Below, piece after piece: positions 60,763 to 64,000 of a stretch of 64,000 bases of DNA; positions within the stretch are counted from its first letter, which is position 1; each line of letters starts with the position of its first letter. The notes under the pieces are model-generated. The model was not told the origin of the DNA, did no database searches, and worked only from the letters and a program-made list of their open reading frames with translations. Both the position numbers and the translations under genes were made by a program. The stretch is from an uncultured Flavobacteriaceae bacterium (GTDB lineage Bacteria; Bacteroidota; Bacteroidia; Flavobacteriales; Flavobacteriaceae): positions 23,444 to 87,443 of the forward strand of contig CANMSB010000020.1 in the NCBI GenBank assembly GCA_947500445.1. The letters run 5' to 3'.

Positions 60763-62493
60763 TTAAAGACGCCGTTCCAACTTATGGATCAGCTTTGCCA
60801 CCTTTTCCCGATCGGGAACGGTAGTAACCTCTTTCTCGGCCGCTTTTCGGAATGCCGATAGCGCCAAGGTATCGTACCCGCGTTGCAGGTAGTACTGGCC
60901 GATGAGGTAATGTACCTCCCAAAATTCCGGATTGCTCTGTTCAAAATCGACCAGCAAACTTCGCTCTAGATGCGTTTTGGAGGCTATGGCCTTGGAAACT
61001 TCTTTGTTCAGGGACTTATAGGAACCATAAGCTTCGTATGCCGCGGTTTCCAGAAAAGCGGATTTTGGAATATTTTTTTCAGCTGTAGCGAGCTTTGGAA
61101 TTCCATCTACACTGCCCTTTTGTGCAAATACTTTTTGAAGGTCGTAGGCTACGAACTCCCCCATTTGATACGGGTTGCTGGATACCCATACCCGAAGGTC
61201 CTCCGGTTGAAAAACGATGCCGTGGTGCGCTATAAGCTGGTTCAACGCTTTTTCATTGCCATAACCGATGGCCTTATCGCCAAGTCCTTCCCGGTCGCGT
61301 AGTATTTCCACGGCCGATTCGGGAGTCATTTTTGGTCCTTGGCCAAGCAGTTCTTCCATCCGTTCGTATCGGTATTGCGAATGGCTCTCCAGTATATGTT
61401 TGGTATTGGCCTTGTCTTGGGCATAGGCAGCGCTTTGAAAGTGATTGGCGCAGATCAATTGCCCGTTGTTGTCCACCTCGTAAACCCCGAACTTTTCAGG
61501 GGAAACTTCGATTATGGCCGCTTTTTTATCCTTTGCACTGCCTACAAAAATCGACTCCGATACAAAAACCTCCCTTTTTTTGGCAATGGCGATGGCCTCG
61601 TCGATAGTACCGGCGTATTGCAATATTTCGCGGGCCACTATGGATATGGGGGTTTTGGCCACCAACGGAATGGAAGATTTCCCTGCGTTAATGGTTACCG
61701 TAAGCCCCTGGTCGTTCATACCCGATAGCACACCAATAAAACCGCCCCAGGTGACGGACATAAAGTTATGGCCCTTTTCCGGGGCGATAAAGGCAATGAT
61801 CTTGTTTTTGGCAAAATCGTCTCCCGCATAAAAATCAAAATTTCGTCCGATCAACAACTTTCCGTCCGCCGTTTTGTTTCCCCAAGTGGCAAAGGAAGAG
61901 CAACCGACCAAGGCCAGGTCCTGTAGGGCATGCCCAATATCGTGTGCCCCATGGAAGTAGAGCACCCTAAGGTAAGGTGTTGCAATATGATCGTAGTTTT
62001 TGGAGGCGTATCGGGAGAGGCCGTAAATTTCCGCCTTAAAACGCGTATCGATATTGCGGTACATTTTTCGGTTGTACCAGGCCAAAAACTTTTTAAGGAG
62101 CTTTTGTTTTCCTTCCGAAGGAACCAACTCGTTGATTTTGTTGATGAACGCGCGCTCCTGAAATTGAAAGAGCTCTTGGGTAAGACTGCCGGTTTTAAGG
62201 CCGATTTCCAAAGGATCCCCATCCACATAAAGTTCCCAAAGGCCTTGGCGGTTTTTGGATAGAAAGTTGTGGCCAATGGTAAAGCTGCTGTCCGATAGCT
62301 GTCGGCGTTGCGGAATTTCGTTTTGATAGTTGCCCAGTTCGGGAAGGTCCTTTAACGATTTGGATACACCACAGGAATAGAGTGTGGCCAGGAGTAGAAC
62401 GGTCCAAACCATTTTAGGAATCCCGGATCGAAAGGTTTTGTGGGAAGCCCTAGGTCCGGAGGGTTCAAAAAAAGGTGCTGTTACGGGTGTCAA
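60763..62493 (-). CDS. C45-family autoproteolytic acyltransferase/hydrolase lipoprotein
   Basis: About 576 residues from TTG 62493, which overlaps the TGA of the cupin gene (TTGA); ATG 62412 is an alternative start. A lipoprotein signal ('WTVLLLATLYSCG', Cys41 counted from TTG) precedes the enzyme. The Ntn-hydrolase nucleophile is Cys198 in 'LALVGCSSFATWG', with autocleavage expected at Gly197-Cys198; 'LIGRNFDFYAGDD' and 'SSIPLVAKTPISIVAREILQ' follow as in acyl-CoA:6-APA/isopenicillin N acyltransferase-like proteins. The last 80 residues form TPR-like helices. Such proteins hydrolyse or transfer acyl amides; the substrate here is unknown. The exported enzyme lies between an intracellular hydroxylase-like gene and a ligase gene. 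Confidence 0.85.
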   Translation of the reverse strand: MTPVTAPFFEPSGPRASHKTFRSGIPKMVWTVLLLATLYSCGVSKSLKDLPELGNYQNEIPQRRQLSDSSFTIGHNFLSKNRQGLWELYVDGDPLEIGLKTGSLTQELFQFQERAFINKINELVPSEGKQKLLKKFLAWYNRKMYRNIDTRFKAEIYGLSRYASKNYDHIATPYLRVLYFHGAHDIGHALQDLALVGCSSFATWGNKTADGKLLIGRNFDFYAGDDFAKNKIIAFIAPEKGHNFMSVTWGGFIGVLSGMNDQGLTVTINAGKSSIPLVAKTPISIVAREILQYAGTIDEAIAIAKKREVFVSESIFVGSAKDKKAAIIEVSPEKFGVYEVDNNGQLICANHFQSAAYAQDKANTKHILESHSQYRYERMEELLGQGPKMTPESAVEILRDREGLGDKAIGYGNEKALNQLIAHHGIVFQPEDLRVWVSSNPYQMGEFVAYDLQKVFAQKGSVDGIPKLATAEKNIPKSAFLETAAYEAYGSYKSLNKEVSKAIASKTHLERSLLVDFEQSNPEFWEVHYLIGQYYLQRGYDTLALSAFRKAAEKEVTTVPDREKVAKLIHKLERRL

Positions 62494-63356
62494 ATCAGGT
62501 TTTTCTCGGTTCGTTTAACGGCCAACCGTTCTTTATAGTCCAACCATTTTTGGCCCCAGTACTTTCGGGTAAGGTTGTCAATATTCCGCATGATCAGCAC
62601 GTTATAGAGCATTTTTGCAAAACGGGCGGGTTTTCGGGGCAGGGCACGTAGCGTCATTGAAAAACCGCCGTTCAAGTACCGTATGGAATGCCAGTAACCG
62701 CTGGGCATGTAGAGGGCGTCCCCATGTTTCATCTCCGCTACGATTCCTTCGGCTTTCGCAAGGGCTGGGTACTTTTCAAAATCGGGATCGTCCATATCTA
62801 TTTCTTCGATATTGTGTATGGAAAAGGGCACCTTGTAGAGGTATTTTGTTTGGGCAGGGGAGAATAGGGTTACCCTTTTTTCTCCATCGAAATGAAAATG
62901 CATGCTATCGGGCAGGTCAATATCGTAATGCATGAATACCTTACTTTTTCCTCCCCCGAAGAACAGGGCGGGCAATTTTTTAAAAAACTTGAGCCCGATT
63001 TCGGGATAATCAAAATCATTGAGCAATTCCGGCATTTCCTTCAGAATGTTATAAAAGAACATCCGTAGATCCGTAGGTTTGGTCCTCAGTATTTCAATAT
63101 AATCATAGAGTTTCATTTCCTTGGCAGGGGCGTATACACTTTCCTTGTCCTTGGCTGGTTCGTTATCGTACAAGGGCACTACCTGCTCTCCCGCACGTTC
63201 CTGAATATACTCGAGCTTCCACTTTTTATAGGCGGGCCAGTCTTTGGTAAGGCCGGTTATCAAAACGGGAATTTGGGGCTTATAAAATTGTTCTATAAAC
63301 TCCTGCTTCGAAATATCCGTTACCCGGGTTACCGGACGCGTTTTAAATTTCCCCAT
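62490..63356 (-). CDS. Cupin-like (JmjC/FIH-type) dioxygenase
   Basis: 288 residues of a cupin_8-type beta-barrel. The Fe(II) ligands are visible: His143 and Asp145 in 'VFMHYDIDLPD' and distal His223 in 'LYMPSGYWHSIRYL'. 'RVTLFSPAQTKYLYKVPFSI' carries the 2-oxoglutarate-side Lys/Tyr region. This family hydroxylates proteins, peptides or small molecules using 2-oxoglutarate. It heads a minus-strand cluster; its stop overlaps the start of the C45 gene by four bases, so a shared pathway is likely. Cytoplasmic, no signal peptide. Confidence 0.85.
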   Translation of the reverse strand: MGKFKTRPVTRVTDISKQEFIEQFYKPQIPVLITGLTKDWPAYKKWKLEYIQERAGEQVVPLYDNEPAKDKESVYAPAKEMKLYDYIEILRTKPTDLRMFFYNILKEMPELLNDFDYPEIGLKFFKKLPALFFGGGKSKVFMHYDIDLPDSMHFHFDGEKRVTLFSPAQTKYLYKVPFSIHNIEEIDMDDPDFEKYPALAKAEGIVAEMKHGDALYMPSGYWHSIRYLNGGFSMTLRALPRKPARFAKMLYNVLIMRNIDNLTRKYWGQKWLDYKERLAVKRTEKNLI

Positions 63357-64000
63357 GGTTGGACTAATTTACAATGAAAAATGAACAATTGGTAGTGGGT
63401 AGCTGGTTGTAATTAGTAAAAGTAGCAAGTGTGGTTGCGAACTTGACACTTGAGCTTGATTTTTGCGTTTGAATTTGAACGGAGGTCTGGACAGGCTCGA
63501 CATGACATGTGTTTTTTCAGTGAACAATTAGCAATTAACAATAATCAATGGGGTAGCAGTTTTTAATGTTGTGTAAAAAGTAAGTGTAACTGCTAACTTT
63601 GAGTTTGTATTTGACTTTTGAACTTGTTATGCGTCCTTGTTCTTTTAGCGTAGCGGTATTTTTTCTAGTAATTGGTACAAAGTACTTAGTATTGAGTAGT
63701 AAGCGGAATGCGCTTGAATTTGATTTTTGAACTTGACACTTGAGTTTGAACTTGAACTTGTCATACGTCCTTGTTCCTTTAGCGCAGCGGTCTTTCGTCC
63801 TTTAGCACAGCGGTCCTTTGTCTTTTTTAAAAAGGTCTCGATTCCGCTCGACCGGACATGGGTTTTTTCAATGGACAATTAGCAGTTAACAATAAAAAAT
63901 GGGTAGCGGTAATTAGTGTTGAGTCAATAGTGTCCGGTTGTAACTAAAAGATTTTCAATTGGTTGCAATTGTCGTTCTTTGAAATTTGAAATTCGTTCTG
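63357..64000. repeat. Degenerate dispersed intergenic repeats at the right edge
   Basis: Non-coding, compositionally odd sequence. Several phrases occur twice: GAACTTGACACTTGAG at 63439 and 63729; CTTTTAGCGTAGCGGT-like at about 63640 and 63773 (with a third short copy at 63798); GACAATTAGCA(A/G)TTAACAATA-like at about 63522 and 63873; GTCCTTGTTC before each AGCGGT. They look like two or more diverged copies of a 300-350-bp intergenic repeat. A 77-codon minus-strand frame here is made of these repeats and is not a gene. Confidence 0.6.

Noticed and set aside
63645..63878. 77-codon minus-strand frame near the right edge
   Set aside because: It is composed of the degenerate intergenic repeats.
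1..64000. tRNA, rRNA, prophage or integrase genes
   Set aside because: No sequence with tRNA or rRNA features and no integrase or phage proteins were noticed while reading.

Overview
The window reads as chromosome of a marine-type Bacteroidota, most likely family Flavobacteriaceae (Zobellia/Maribacter-like; genus not determinable by eye). The evidence is the type IX secretion system (T9SS) signature: three C-terminal type A sorting domains that are clear and one weaker (secreted metalloprotease-like protein, N-formylglutamate amidohydrolase-like protein, subtilase, beta-propeller protein), two giant proteins ending in the CHU_C/type B sorting domain, and two PorP/SprF-family proteins. Shine-Dalgarno sites are absent, FAS1 and OmpA/PD40 proteins are present, and an SDR-type L-threonine dehydrogenase is typical of the phylum.

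Layout. 1-7.4 kb (+): a 5'-truncated multidomain secreted metalloprotease-like protein, a terminator, a 155-bp imperfect palindrome and a secreted N-formylglutamate amidohydrolase-like enzyme. 7.5-31.5 kb (-): two surface-adhesin modules. Module 1 is a 3595-aa type B protein, then PorP/SprF, then an OmpA/PD40 protein, tightly packed. Module 2 is a 2230-aa type B protein with thrombospondin-type-3-like repeats followed by its own PorP/SprF. A three-FAS1 lipoprotein gene, interrupted by an in-frame amber codon, lies between them. Both giant genes carry long DNA-level tandem repeats (678 bp and 186 bp periods).

31.8-46 kb: a small basic protein, a guanine-deaminase-like enzyme, a membrane TPR protein with C-terminal HTH, a T9SS subtilase in which Glu replaces the catalytic His, a large secreted beta-propeller protein with two C-terminal sugar-binding-like modules, an AraC regulator, an MFS exporter and a small outer-membrane beta-barrel. 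46.3-57.6 kb: a single-domain response regulator, L-threonine dehydrogenase, two small exported proteins, a DUF2652 cyclase-like protein, a TPR protein, a 161-bp MITE-like element with 24-bp inverted ends, a YeeZ-like SDR overlapping a multi-TM M28 peptidase, a CBS protein, a zinc-ribbon protein, a DUF6265-type protein, and a receiver-glycosyltransferase (GT2) fusion.

58-64 kb: a GH71/99-like lipoprotein faces a three-gene minus-strand cluster of cupin/JmjC-like hydroxylase, C45 autoproteolytic acyltransferase lipoprotein and PaaK-like adenylate-forming ligase. The last 640 bp are degenerate intergenic repeats.

The main theme is the cell surface: secreted adhesins with their dedicated T9SS partners, exported hydrolases and envelope enzymes. 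The observations most worth following are the receiver-GT2 fusion, the Glu-for-His subtilase, the cupin/C45/PaaK cluster, the two palindromic elements, and the amber-interrupted FAS1 gene. All assignments come from reading motifs; no database search was run.
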